From: an uncultured Methylococcaceae bacterium
GTDB taxonomy: Bacteria > Pseudomonadota > Gammaproteobacteria > Methylococcales > Methylomonadaceae
DNA: 64,000 nucleotides
Assembly: GCA_903938485.1 (NCBI GenBank)
Contig: CAJADF010000040.1
Location: forward strand, 1-64,000
Reading direction: 5' to 3'
This document shows positions 47,537-56,591 of the stretch, piece by piece. Position 1 is the stretch's first letter. Each line of letters opens with the position of its first letter. The position numbers were made by a program, and so were the translations under genes. The notes under the pieces were generated by a model. The model saw only the letters and a list, made by a program, of their open reading frames with translations. It ran no database searches and had not been told where the DNA came from.

Positions 47537-48811
47537 TTAACAAAGTCTTCTGACGGGAAAGTGACAACTAAAACAACTGCCGACAGATAATTCACTGGTA
47601 ATATTAAGATGCGCATCATGTCGCATCAGCACATGTTTAACTATCGCTAAGCCGAGACCTGTGCCGTTCACTTTTCTTTGGCGTTTGGTTTCGACTCGAT
47701 AGAATCGTTCGGTAATTCTTGGGATATCTGCTTTTGAAATTCCTTCACCATTATCTTCAACAGCTAAAACTAAGAAGTAAGTGTCTTGATACCAACGTAC
47801 TTTTACGATAGAGTCTTCTGTCGAATATTTAAGCGCATTGTTTATCAAATTACTAAAAGCACTCCTTAATTCTTGTTCTTCTCCGACTATATTGGCGTTT
47901 GATTCTAAAGAAAGTTGAATGCGGGTGTTTGATTTTCCTAGTGCATCGCCTTCATTACAAATTTGCGTCAATAGGGCGGGGACATTGACGCAACTGGTTT
48001 TATTCTGTTGGGTTTCTAAACGGGCTAATAATAATAAATCATCAACCAAATGTTGCATGCGCTCAGTTTGGCCTTGCATTTGGATGAATGAATTGGTTAA
48101 GAGCTGAGAATGCTCGTCATCCATGTCTTGTAGCGTTTCTATGTATCCCTTAAGCACAGTCAGTGGTGTTCTAAGTTCATGAGAAACATTAGCTACGAAA
48201 TCCTTACGCATACGCTCCATTTTTTTAAATTGAGTAATGTCTTGGGCTATCATTAGGCGTAAGCCAGCGCCATAGGAAATTACTTTAACTTCAAGTGCAA
48301 CTCTATTGTCTACAGGTGAGGGTAAAATGACGGATTCTTTGTAGTTTTTTGATCTTAAATAGCGGTTAAACTCTGGAAAACGAATTAAGTTGGGTATGCG
48401 TTGACCTTTGTCAGAAGTCTTTAAGCCAAATACTTCTCTAGCTGATTTATTAGCCCAGTCAATTTCATCATGGGGGCCTAAGATGATAACGGCGTTTGGG
48501 AGTGCTTCTGTAGATTGTCTAAATTGATCGATAATGTTGCGGAGTTTCTTTTTACGGCGTTTTTCACTTTTCTTAATTCGGTAGACGTGATAATAAATGT
48601 CTTCCCAAACACCTTTTGTTTTTGGATATTGACCACGTCCACCCGCTCTAATCCATTTTTCAAAACGATTAATTTGCAGGAATTGAGTAATGATAATCCC
48701 CAGCATTAATAAAAATAAAAAGACAATAAAATGTCCTGTTATTCCACCTACTATCACTGAAATAAGCAATAGTAGGATAACTGCGGTTATTTCTCTTTCC
48801 CAAACACGCAT
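47537..48811 (-). CDS. phoR: Phosphate regulon sensor histidine kinase PhoR
   Basis: Two N-terminal membrane helices (ITAVILLLLISVIVGGITGHFIVFLFLLMLGIII) lack a large periplasmic domain, as in E. coli PhoR. A PAS domain (about 90-195), the phospho-acceptor box FVANVSHELRTPLTVLKGY and ATPase motifs (NLINNALKYS, VEDNGEGI, GTGLGLAIVKHVL) follow. It senses phosphate status through the Pst/PhoU complex and phosphorylates PhoB. It begins 3 bp after phoB. No pst or phoU genes are in the window. Confidence 0.95.
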   Translation of the reverse strand: MRVWEREITAVILLLLISVIVGGITGHFIVFLFLLMLGIIITQFLQINRFEKWIRAGGRGQYPKTKGVWEDIYYHVYRIKKSEKRRKKKLRNIIDQFRQSTEALPNAVIILGPHDEIDWANKSAREVFGLKTSDKGQRIPNLIRFPEFNRYLRSKNYKESVILPSPVDNRVALEVKVISYGAGLRLMIAQDITQFKKMERMRKDFVANVSHELRTPLTVLKGYIETLQDMDDEHSQLLTNSFIQMQGQTERMQHLVDDLLLLARLETQQNKTSCVNVPALLTQICNEGDALGKSNTRIQLSLESNANIVGEEQELRSAFSNLINNALKYSTEDSIVKVRWYQDTYFLVLAVEDNGEGISKADIPRITERFYRVETKRQRKVNGTGLGLAIVKHVLMRHDAHLNITSELSVGSCFSCHFPVRRLC

Positions 48812-48814
48812 GTT

Positions 48815-49507
48815 TTATTCGACTAATGAGAACCGATAGCCAAAGCCTCTAACAGTTTGAACTAAATCTTCACGGCCATGTTCTTCAAGTATTTTTCTTA
48901 AGCGGCGGATATGTACGTCGATAGTGCGTTCTTCAATATAGACACTCCGTCCCCAAACTTGATCAAGTAATTGGGTACGAGTATAGACTTTGTCTGGGTG
49001 CGTCATAAAGAAATGCATGAGACGGAATTCTGTGGGGCTCACTTCTAATTGTTTATCGCCGATAGTGAGTCTGTGCTGCTCTATATCAAGTGTTAAATCA
49101 CCCAAGAATATTTGAGCTTGGCCTTGAATCTTTCCACTTCTACGCAATACCGCTCTAATTCTTGCGATAAGTTCTTTGGGGGAGAAGGGTTTAGTCATGT
49201 AATCATCAGCCCCTATTTCTAGGCCTTTGACTTTATCTTCTTCTTCACCTCGCGCGGTTAATAAAATAATAGGAATGTCTTTGTATACGGATTCTTTTTT
49301 TAAGCGTCTTGCCCATTCAACACCACTAATGCCGGGTAGCATCCAATCTAGTAAAATAAGGTCGTGGGCTCTGTCATCTAGGCATTTTTGAGCTTCTTCA
49401 GCATCAGCTGCAGCAAAGGGCAGAAATCCCGCTTGCTCTAATACCATCAATAACATTTCTCTGATGGCGTCTTCATCTTCAACAACAAGAATATTAAAAT
49501 TAGACAT
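48815..49507 (-). CDS. phoB: Phosphate regulon response regulator PhoB
   Basis: The receiver domain has acidic residues VVEDED, the phosphorylated Asp in [10 protein letters not shown], and the switch Lys in [10 protein letters not shown]. It is joined to an OmpR-type winged helix ([52 protein letters not shown]). It binds Pho boxes to activate phosphate-starvation genes. Its 230 residues are normal. The upstream 130 bp, shared with the divergent DUF5710 gene, would hold its promoter; I could not identify a convincing Pho box. Confidence 0.96.
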   Translation of the reverse strand: MSNFNILVVEDEDAIREMLLMVLEQAGFLPFAAADAEEAQKCLDDRAHDLILLDWMLPGISGVEWARRLKKESVYKDIPIILLTARGEEEDKVKGLEIGADDYMTKPFSPKELIARIRAVLRRSGKIQGQAQIFLGDLTLDIEQHRLTIGDKQLEVSPTEFRLMHFFMTHPDKVYTRTQLLDQVWGRSVYIEERTIDVHIRRLRKILEEHGREDLVQTVRGFGYRFSLVE

Positions 49508-49637
49508 AATTATTAAAATTAAACACAGGAGAGTTCCATTATACCAAACAGCCTATTACTCTATTATGACAATATGGCGACTTAGATAGCTATCATTTAC
49601 AATAGCAGACATTACATAAAATTATCTATCCTTAATC

Positions 49638-49943
49638 ATGAATAATACTAAAACCTATCTTAATGTCAGTTATGCTCAAAAAGATGTGGTTAAAGCATTA
49701 GGTGCTAGATGGGATCCTGCACATAAAAAATGGTATGTGCCTGCAAATATTGATTTAGGATTATTTGACGCTTGGCGTTTGCCTAGCGGAAGTGAGGTTC
49801 TTGAATCTAACAGTTTAGCTGTTAATAAATCCGCTAGTCCTTCAACAAGAACAAATAAAGATAAAAGTGCGGCTGGCGTTATTACGTTTCCGGCAGATAA
49901 AAGTTTTGTAGCTTATGATGGCCAAAAGCCACCTTGGGAATAG
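49638..49943 (+). CDS. DUF5710 domain small protein
   Basis: Residues 1-50 (TKTYLNVSYAQKDVVKALGARWDPAHKKWYVP) form the DUF5710 motif, usually found as a short module in primases, TraC-like proteins and other DNA-associated proteins. The second half is a Ser/Lys linker ending with FPADKSFVAYDGQKPPWE. Here it is a free-standing 101-residue protein, divergent from phoB and 7 bp before the YgjP-like gene, so probably co-expressed with it. Its function is unknown. Confidence 0.75.
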   Translation: MNNTKTYLNVSYAQKDVVKALGARWDPAHKKWYVPANIDLGLFDAWRLPSGSEVLESNSLAVNKSASPSTRTNKDKSAAGVITFPADKSFVAYDGQKPPWE

Positions 49944-49950
49944 TCCTGCG

Positions 49951-50454
49951 ATGGAAATTTTAAAGTATCTTGCTGGTTATTCTGAAAATATACAAAACCA
50001 AGTCATAAAAATGATTGATTCAGATAAACTAAACGATTATTTGTTAAATAAATATCATTTTAGTCATGAAATTAAAACGGATAAGGCTTTATATCAATAT
50101 GTAATGGACTTAAAAAATCAATATTTAAAACAATCTAATCCGCTCAGCAAAGTGATTTTTGATGATAAAATTGACTTGGTTCATCAGGCTTTAGGTCTAC
50201 ACACTTTTGTCTCAAGGGTGCAAGGTAGTCAATTAAAGTCTAAAAATGAAATACGAATAGGCTCTGTTTTTAAAAAGTGCCCTGTTGAGTTTTTAAGAAT
50301 GATTGCCGTTCATGAATTAGCACATCTTAGAGAAAAAGATCATAACAAGGCTTTTTATAAGTTATGTGTCTATATGGAGCCTGGTTATCATCAATTAGAG
50401 TTTGATATGCGCTTATATTTAACTCAGGTGGATTTGTTCGGTAAAACCAATTAA
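49951..50454 (+). CDS. YgjP-type zinc metallopeptidase-like protein (DUF45)
   Basis: It carries VHELAHLREKDHNKAFYKL, a HExxH zinc motif followed by the H of DHNKAF, then MEPGYHQLEFDMRLYL, the ending of the YgjP/M48-like family. Its 167 residues match the size of E. coli YgjP. The track places the start 12 codons upstream inside the DUF5710 gene; I prefer the ATG at 49951 just after that stop. It is a predicted cytosolic metallopeptidase of unknown substrate. Its stop overlaps the convergent aldolase by 4 bp. Confidence 0.8.
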   Translation: MEILKYLAGYSENIQNQVIKMIDSDKLNDYLLNKYHFSHEIKTDKALYQYVMDLKNQYLKQSNPLSKVIFDDKIDLVHQALGLHTFVSRVQGSQLKSKNEIRIGSVFKKCPVEFLRMIAVHELAHLREKDHNKAFYKLCVYMEPGYHQLEFDMRLYLTQVDLFGKTN

Positions 50455-51125
50455 CTTTCGTAACTCAGTTTATTGCCAAATACCGTTTTCCAGTCATTTT
50501 CAAATTGATTAACGGCGGGTTGCACAGCTGGGTGTGTGAAAAGTTGTTCAGCAACTTCTGGTGCTAAAGTAATCGCACCTACACCTAACTTTAGTATTTC
50601 CATGACTTGTTGAGTGTTCTTAAAGCTAGCGGGTAATAAAATTGAGTTTAGCTGATGTTGATCAATAAGTTGTTGTATATCTGCTACGACAGCAATGCCA
50701 TTAGTGCCCATGGCGTCTATTCGGTTGACATAGGGTGCAAGATAATCAGCACCCGCTAGTGCGGCAAGAAAGCCTTGTTGAACAGAATAAATAGCCGTTG
50801 CAAGGACTTTAATGGGGGTTGTTTTTAGGTGATTTATGGCCGTCAGACCTATTTCTGTTGCCGGTATTTTGACGACTATATCGTAAGGTAAGGTATTTAA
50901 TTGTTCTGCTTCTTTAATAATATCCTCATAAGTATTGCTAATTGTTTGAACATGAAATCGAGCAGTTGGCCCTAAAATCTTGACACAATGACTTAAATTT
51001 TCTTTAAGACCAAGCCCTGACTTAGCGATGATAGTAGGGTTGGTGGTAATACCTTTTAGAGGTAAAGCCTTATTAAAGCGCTCAAGTTGCACGGTATTTG
51101 TGGTGTCTAGATAAAGCTCAAACAT
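50451..51125 (-). CDS. Fructose-6-phosphate aldolase / small transaldolase-like protein
   Basis: The N-terminus FELYLDTTNTVQLERFNKALPLKGITTNPTII, the Schiff-base lysine in IVVKIPATEIGL, and GADYLAPYVNRIDAMGTNGI follow E. coli FsaA/TalC residue by residue. The last helix also matches (PAVQPAVNQFENDWKTVFG). At 224 residues it is of the short, decameric type. The sugar-phosphate substrate (F6P cleavage or transaldol transfer) is inferred from family. It is monocistronic. Confidence 0.88.
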   Translation of the reverse strand: MFELYLDTTNTVQLERFNKALPLKGITTNPTIIAKSGLGLKENLSHCVKILGPTARFHVQTISNTYEDIIKEAEQLNTLPYDIVVKIPATEIGLTAINHLKTTPIKVLATAIYSVQQGFLAALAGADYLAPYVNRIDAMGTNGIAVVADIQQLIDQHQLNSILLPASFKNTQQVMEILKLGVGAITLAPEVAEQLFTHPAVQPAVNQFENDWKTVFGNKLSYES

Positions 51126-51227
51126 CTTTATATTCCTAAATGAGTAGCGGGTAATTTTAACAATTCAAGCCTTAAACAGCTAAATTTTCTTTACAAACAC
51201 ATTCAATAATACCGCTTGAGAACATAA

Positions 51228-52256
51228 ATGCATTCAAAAGAATCTAAGTTTAAAGATCAGACTGTCCGGCTGGCTCATGGAAATGGTGGGCGGTTAATGC
51301 GAGAATTAATTCAACAAGTTTTTGCAAAACACTTACAGAATGACCTATTGGATATAAATACTGATGCAGCTTACTTGCCATTAAATGTTGCTGCCGGTGA
51401 CATAATGATTAGCACCGATGGTTTTACTGTTGAGCCCCTAGAGTTTCCTGGAGGCAATATTGGTAGTTTAGCTGTTCATGGTACTGTAAATGATTTGGCG
51501 GTATCGGGCGCTAAGCCCTTGTATTTAACATTAACTGCGTTTATCGAAGAAGGTTTTGAAATATCAGTACTGGATAGGATAATTGCAAGTATGGCTCAAG
51601 CCTCTGTTGAGTGTGGTGTTAAAATTGTTACAGGTGATACTAAGGTTTTAAGACGTGGTCAAGGTGGTGGAATTTATTTTGCCACATCAGGCATCGGACA
51701 ACGGTTAACTAAGCATGCTCTAGGATTAAATAATATTCAAATTGGCGATGTGCTCGTATTAAGTGGAACGGCGGGTGATCATGGTACTTCCGTGTTATTA
51801 GCTAGAGAGCAGTTTGGCTTAATGGGGTCTTTAAAATCTGATTCCGCTTCCGTTTTTCCAATTACAGAAGCTTTAATCAAACTTGAGGGTTTACGTTTTA
51901 TGCGTGATCCAACTCGTGGTGGTGTTGCTACAATTGCTCATGAGATTTCCCAAGTAATCAATCAGTCTGTGCGTCTATATGAAGCCACCATTCCTTATAA
52001 TGAGCAAACACATGTGCTTTGTGATTTGTTAGGTTATGATCCACTTTATATGGCTTGTGAAGGTAGAGTGCTTGCTGTTTTTGCCCCTGAATTTGCTGAG
52101 CTTGCAGTTAGTAAATTGCATGAACTGGGTTATGTCGATGCAAGTATTGTCGGTAGAGTAGAGCAGGGACGTCCGCATGTTTTCTTAGAAACACAATTAG
52201 GCGGCGAGCGAATTTTACAAGAGTTGGAAGATGACCCTTTACCGAGAATTTGTTAA
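51228..52256 (+). CDS. hypE: Hydrogenase maturation factor HypE
   Basis: It dehydrates the thiocarbamate made with HypF to supply cyanide ligands for [NiFe] hydrogenase. An AIR-synthase-like fold is seen with HGNGGRLMRELI, the ATP-site segment TDGFTVEPLEFPGGNIGSLAVHGTVNDLAVSGAKP, and MRDPTRGGVATI. It ends with the required C-terminal cysteine tail PRIC. Its 342 residues are full length. No other hyp or hydrogenase gene is within the window, so it is an orphan here. Confidence 0.95.
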   Translation: MHSKESKFKDQTVRLAHGNGGRLMRELIQQVFAKHLQNDLLDINTDAAYLPLNVAAGDIMISTDGFTVEPLEFPGGNIGSLAVHGTVNDLAVSGAKPLYLTLTAFIEEGFEISVLDRIIASMAQASVECGVKIVTGDTKVLRRGQGGGIYFATSGIGQRLTKHALGLNNIQIGDVLVLSGTAGDHGTSVLLAREQFGLMGSLKSDSASVFPITEALIKLEGLRFMRDPTRGGVATIAHEISQVINQSVRLYEATIPYNEQTHVLCDLLGYDPLYMACEGRVLAVFAPEFAELAVSKLHELGYVDASIVGRVEQGRPHVFLETQLGGERILQELEDDPLPRIC

Positions 52257-52396
52257 ATTATATTTTATTAGTGTTGAGGTTAATGTTATTATTACAATAA
52301 CTTGTAAGTAGTTTTCTAGATAATTTTAAGATTTATGCAAGATAAGGGTTGTTGTTATGGATTTGCTATAAATATATTCACAATATTGGATTAAGT

Positions 52397-54247
52397 GTGC
52401 AAATAAATTTTATTAAGAAATTTGGGTATTCTTGCGAGTTATTTATACTGGCTTTACTATTGAATTGTTTTGTTCAATTCAATGTTTATGCTGATGTTGA
52501 TAGTGCTTTGCCATTAGTGGATAAATTAAAAAAAGCCATAATTTCGCTTGATATTGAGCAAGCAACTGCTGATGAAATAAAAGCCGTATTAAAAACAAAA
52601 CAAAATTCTTACTTAAAACGATCTAATTTTCAAAATCGCTCCGAGGATATAACTAAGTTATACGAGTTTTCCGGAAATAAGTTATTGTGGGTTTCAAATC
52701 CAGACGCTGAAAAAAAGGCGTTAGAAGTGATTGGTTTGATTAGTGCAGCAAGCGAGAATGGTCTTAATCCTGAAGATTATGAACTTAGTAATTTAATGCG
52801 TTTGCAAGCAAAATCAAAAATAACGGCAATTGATAATTACAAAGAATTAGCGCTTTATGACACTGCAATTAGTGTGTCATTATTAAGATATTTACATGAT
52901 TTGCATTATGGTCGAATTAATCCAAAATCAATAAATTTTAATCTTAAATTAAGAGATAAAAAAATAATTGATATCCCTCGACTTATCAATACCGCCATTA
53001 ATAAATTAAGCATCCTAGAACTTGACGACTTATCTCAACCCCAATTAAAGCAATATCAAAAACTAAAGCAAGAATTGGCTATTTATCGAGTGCTTGCTGC
53101 TGAAGGATTAGTCTTACACCTGCCATTTATTGAAAAAGTTAACCCAAATGAAAATTTATCTATGGCAAATGCCTTAACTCATTTTTTAATTGGATTGGGT
53201 GATTTATCAAAGGATTCTGATGCTTCTTACAAAAACGCTACTATTTATGATGATAAATTAGTTGCCGGAGTTAAAAAATTCCAATTACGGCATGGGATTG
53301 AAGTGGATGGTGTATTGGGTCAGCGTACGGTTGCAGAACTTAATGTCCCAATTTTTGAGAGAATTAGTCAGCTTGAGTTAGCAATGGAGCGTTTACGTTG
53401 GTTGCCAGAGTTAACTAATGGTGCCTCAATCATTGTTAATATTCCTGCTTTTCAGTTGTGGGCTTTTGATGATGTTAATGAGATAAACGCGAATATGCCA
53501 AATATGCGTGTTGTTGTAGGTAAAGCACTAAAAAATGAAACGCCAGTATTAATGGCAGAGATGCGTTTTATTGATTTTATGCCCTATTGGAATGTGCCTT
53601 ATAATATTGTTAAGAAAGAGATTGTACCTAAACTTATTAAAAACCCTAGTTACCTAGTGGGTGAAAATATGGAAATGGTTGCAACGGACCAGGGAGAGAC
53701 TAAAATTGTACCTTTCTCTGGAGCAACATTAGTAGGATTAAACCAAGGTACTATTAGGATTAGACAACGACCAGGGCAGAAGAATGCCTTAGGGAAAGTT
53801 AAGTTTATGTTTCCTAATAAAAACGATGTATATCTTCATGATACGCCATCACATGCTTTGTTTAGTCGTGCGAGACGTGATTTTAGCCATGGATGCGTTC
53901 GAGTTGAAAAACCTGATCAATTAGCTGAGTTCGTTTTGAAAAACCAATTAAGCAAAGAAGCAATTAATGATGCTATGCAAACGCAAAAATCACGTCGAAT
54001 CATGCTTAAGAAATCTATACCGGTATTGTTTTTCTATACGACAGCCTTTGTTGATCATAACAATGTTTTGAGTTTTTATGCGGATATCTATGGCTATGAT
54101 GAAGTTTTGAAAGCAGAACTTAAAAAATTACAAGACGTACCTGATCAGGTTTTATTTTCGCCACCTGAAGAAATTGTTCCTACGGAAGTTGCCACTAGCA
54201 ATACTGAGTTATCAAATTTAACTACTGAATCTGATAAACAGCCTTAA
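52397..54247 (+). CDS. YcbB/LdtD-type L,D-transpeptidase
   Basis: A large periplasmic transpeptidase making 3-3 crosslinks in peptidoglycan. The order is: signal segment (LFILALLLNCFVQFNVYA), a helical scaffold domain, a peptidoglycan-binding domain (VAGVKKFQLRHGIEVDGVLGQRTVAELN), then the YkuD catalytic domain with YLHDTP and SHGCVRVEKPDQLAEFVL (catalytic Cys). The track start at 52349 is a TTG with no spacing to a ribosome site. The GTG at 52397, with GGA six bases upstream, begins the signal and is preferred, but this is uncertain. The C-terminus is a Ser/Thr/Glu tail. Confidence 0.92.
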   Translation: MQINFIKKFGYSCELFILALLLNCFVQFNVYADVDSALPLVDKLKKAIISLDIEQATADEIKAVLKTKQNSYLKRSNFQNRSEDITKLYEFSGNKLLWVSNPDAEKKALEVIGLISAASENGLNPEDYELSNLMRLQAKSKITAIDNYKELALYDTAISVSLLRYLHDLHYGRINPKSINFNLKLRDKKIIDIPRLINTAINKLSILELDDLSQPQLKQYQKLKQELAIYRVLAAEGLVLHLPFIEKVNPNENLSMANALTHFLIGLGDLSKDSDASYKNATIYDDKLVAGVKKFQLRHGIEVDGVLGQRTVAELNVPIFERISQLELAMERLRWLPELTNGASIIVNIPAFQLWAFDDVNEINANMPNMRVVVGKALKNETPVLMAEMRFIDFMPYWNVPYNIVKKEIVPKLIKNPSYLVGENMEMVATDQGETKIVPFSGATLVGLNQGTIRIRQRPGQKNALGKVKFMFPNKNDVYLHDTPSHALFSRARRDFSHGCVRVEKPDQLAEFVLKNQLSKEAINDAMQTQKSRRIMLKKSIPVLFFYTTAFVDHNNVLSFYADIYGYDEVLKAELKKLQDVPDQVLFSPPEEIVPTEVATSNTELSNLTTESDKQP

Positions 54248-54260
54248 GCTTAGATAAGGT

Positions 54261-54962
54261 TTACCAAGTCCTAATATCACCAGTATCTAGGTGTACAAAG
54301 TTACTTTCTGGATAATAACCTACCCCACCTTTTGCCATTGTTAGCGCTGCTTTTTTGATGGTTTGTGCGTGTATGCCTTCAATTCTGATATCTATAGCAC
54401 GTCCTTGTATATGAAAGCTATGCTCAGCTACACCGGAATTTTTTTTTCTTAATGTCGCGTTTGTTATAGGTGCTCTGTAAGCAGAAACAACTTGAATCGG
54501 CTTGTTTATTGATAATCTTTGGTTAAGTTCAAAGAGTTGATCTAATAATGCTGTATCAATAGGGTGTATTTCATTACTGTGGTAATCACGTAGTAAGTGA
54601 TTTATTTCTTTAAGCGCCCCTTTAACGTAACGACCTTGTTCAAAGTAGGTTATCTTTAATTTGTCACCTGTTTGAGAGTGAACTAAGTGCAGTGATTTAT
54701 TGACAGCAATTTGTTGGGAAGGATGTACGATTTTTCTATTCAAGGTACTATGAATAATACGTTTATTAACTTCTTTATGGGGAGGATATGCTCGGCCATG
54801 CCCATAATGGTGAGGTTCTAGGATGGGCCTTACTTTAGCTGAGGCAATATCAGAAACTGCTAATGAAATTAGAGATCCATATGCAAGTTTTTTAAGGAAG
54901 TTGCGTCTTTCAGATATCTCTATTTCCTCATCGTTAATAGTCTGTGTTTTTATAGTGTCCAT
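54261..54962 (-). CDS. YcbK-type murein endopeptidase-like protein (DUF882, M15-like)
   Basis: A Tat-like leader (SERRNFLKKLAYGSLISLAVSDIASA) precedes a zinc-peptidase fold with VVSAYRAPITNATLR, SGVAEHSFHIQGRAIDIRI (His and Asp ligands) and FVHLDTG (last His). Such proteins trim peptidoglycan peptides. In E. coli ycbK follows ycbB (ldtD); here the homologues face each other tail to tail, 13 bp apart. The Met four residues into the ORF (54962) is chosen; the upstream one is also possible. Confidence 0.85.
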   Translation of the reverse strand: MDTIKTQTINDEEIEISERRNFLKKLAYGSLISLAVSDIASAKVRPILEPHHYGHGRAYPPHKEVNKRIIHSTLNRKIVHPSQQIAVNKSLHLVHSQTGDKLKITYFEQGRYVKGALKEINHLLRDYHSNEIHPIDTALLDQLFELNQRLSINKPIQVVSAYRAPITNATLRKKNSGVAEHSFHIQGRAIDIRIEGIHAQTIKKAALTMAKGGVGYYPESNFVHLDTGDIRTW

Positions 54963-55179
54963 AACTAATTCCAAATTGACGCGTTGAGTTAAGTATCCCT
55001 ATTTAGTCTTAAAATAATCTTAAGTTTTATAAAAAAATGTTAAATAAATTGTATTGATAGATTTATTTATGAAAACAATTATTTTATCAGTTGATGTCTG
55101 CGTCTTGATTCTGCTATATATATGCTGAAGTTGTGTAAATAAATTGTCGCTAACGATACATTACTAACGGAAGATAAGC

Positions 55180-56466
55180 ATGAGTAACAAAATCGTTAAA
55201 CCATCAACATATTTAACAGAAGTTAAAGCGTTGTCTGATCGTATTGTTAAAGCCCAACAACCTATTCGAATATTGGATGCTATTAAATGGGATGATGGTA
55301 TTAAACAAACATTTTTCAATGAAAAATGTAAGAATCCTCCTAAAGTCACTATTGATTATTATAAAAATAGGCCCTTAGGATTTGATACAGCAGATAAGAA
55401 ATTAGAGTTTTATCAAATTGAGCGAGATTTAGTTCGAAAATTAGGTCAACTAAATCCTCTCAGTGTAATTATGCGACGAATCTGCAGAGAGTATCAGGAT
55501 GTTGTTAGTATGCTAGATGCTAGAGGTACGCCCTTATTTTCTAATATTTCCCAAGAACTATATGGTTCTTCACAAGATGTTTTTCATGTTGGTGATCCGA
55601 CTATTGCTGAATTAGGCAGTATGATGGAGTTAACATTAGATCCTCTTATTCAGCTTGATTGCGAGGAACCAAAGACCATCGGAGCTAAAGAGGCCGTCGC
55701 TATTCTTAATGAGAAAATAGAAAATGTATTTCCAGGTGATGGGCTTCGTGCGATGTTAAGTGATGGTATTATTGCTGATGCTGCAGCGGGAACTGATTAT
55801 ATTAAGTTGCGATCTGATGCGATGTTTAACATGCGTGATTTAAGAGTTCTTGAGGTTCATGAGATTTGGGTGCATCTAGGTACCACACTTAATGGTATGG
55901 CCCAGCCTTATTGTACTTTTTTGGGTAAGGGTCCACCATCGGCTACGGTTACACAAGAGGGTTTGGCTGTATTGATGGAAATTTTAACCTTCAGTTCTAC
56001 ACCTCATAGATTGATGCGCTTAATTAACCGAGTCCGTGCCATTACATTAATAGAAGAAGGTGCTGACTTTATGGATATTTTTAAGTTTTTTCAAGAGAAA
56101 GGTTTAGATGATGAAGATAGTTATGCTTTTACTAGTCGTGTTTTTAGAGGAACCACCTATAATGGTATGCCTTTTACAAAAGACTTAACTTATATTAAGG
56201 GCTTTGTTCTTACCTACAATTTTATGCGACTGGCTGTTATAAAGGGCAAGCCAGATCGTATCCCACTATTATTTTGTGGTAAGACGATGATTGAAGACAT
56301 GAAAGTTTTAGCTGATTTAGTGGAAGAAGGAACTGTTATTCCCCCACACTTTTTGCCACCACAATTTAAAGATTTAATGGGGCTAGCTGCTTGGTTAAGT
56401 TTTAGCCGTTTTATGACGTCGTTGAACTTTAGGCAATTAGAACAGGATTATGCCAACATTCTTTGA
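55180..56466 (+). CDS. DUF1704 'QEGLA motif' protein, predicted metallocarboxypeptidase-like
   Basis: It carries TVTQEGLAVLMEILTF (QEGLA motif, about 259-263) and EVHEIWVHLGTTLNG (HExxxH, 227-232), the two hallmarks of the DUF1704 family. The family is annotated as 'flavohemoglobin expression-modulating' in bacteria, while eukaryotic relatives are the MATCAP tubulin tyrosine carboxypeptidases. The QEGLA glutamate is the likely third zinc ligand. At 428 residues it is full length. It stands just upstream of a giant SNF2 gene in the same direction (125 bp, with a hairpin between). The substrate is unknown. Confidence 0.85.
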   Translation: MSNKIVKPSTYLTEVKALSDRIVKAQQPIRILDAIKWDDGIKQTFFNEKCKNPPKVTIDYYKNRPLGFDTADKKLEFYQIERDLVRKLGQLNPLSVIMRRICREYQDVVSMLDARGTPLFSNISQELYGSSQDVFHVGDPTIAELGSMMELTLDPLIQLDCEEPKTIGAKEAVAILNEKIENVFPGDGLRAMLSDGIIADAAAGTDYIKLRSDAMFNMRDLRVLEVHEIWVHLGTTLNGMAQPYCTFLGKGPPSATVTQEGLAVLMEILTFSSTPHRLMRLINRVRAITLIEEGADFMDIFKFFQEKGLDDEDSYAFTSRVFRGTTYNGMPFTKDLTYIKGFVLTYNFMRLAVIKGKPDRIPLLFCGKTMIEDMKVLADLVEEGTVIPPHFLPPQFKDLMGLAAWLSFSRFMTSLNFRQLEQDYANIL

Positions 56467-56539
56467 GTGAGCTGTTTGGGAAGTTGATTATATTTATATC
56501 AATTTCATATCGTTTTATAGAAGTTAATGCTATAAAAAA

Positions 56540-56563
56540 CTACACCTTATTTAAAAGGTGTAG
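56540..56563 (-). terminator. Hairpin between DUF1704 and SNF2 genes
   Basis: CTACACCTT / AAGGTGTAG (9 bp) around ATTTAA. The T-run lies on the minus-strand side (AAAAAA precedes it on the + strand). It is thus a good terminator only for minus-strand transcription, or a weak structure for the + strand operon. Confidence 0.5.
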
Positions 56564-56591
56564 ATGTCAAGTGTTATAAAATTACGTATCA

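Noticed and set aside
45884-49613. Inverted 13-mer AATGTCTGCTATT (45884-45896) and AATAGCAGACATT (49601-49613) flanking the COG2509-phoR-phoB block.
   Set aside because: Many 13-mer inverted matches are expected by chance in 64 kb. The flanks do not extend the match, and neither copy fits a Pho box.
49560-49640. Pho box upstream of phoB.
   Set aside because: Only vague CTATCAT/CTGCTAT matches with wrong spacing. Not enough to call.
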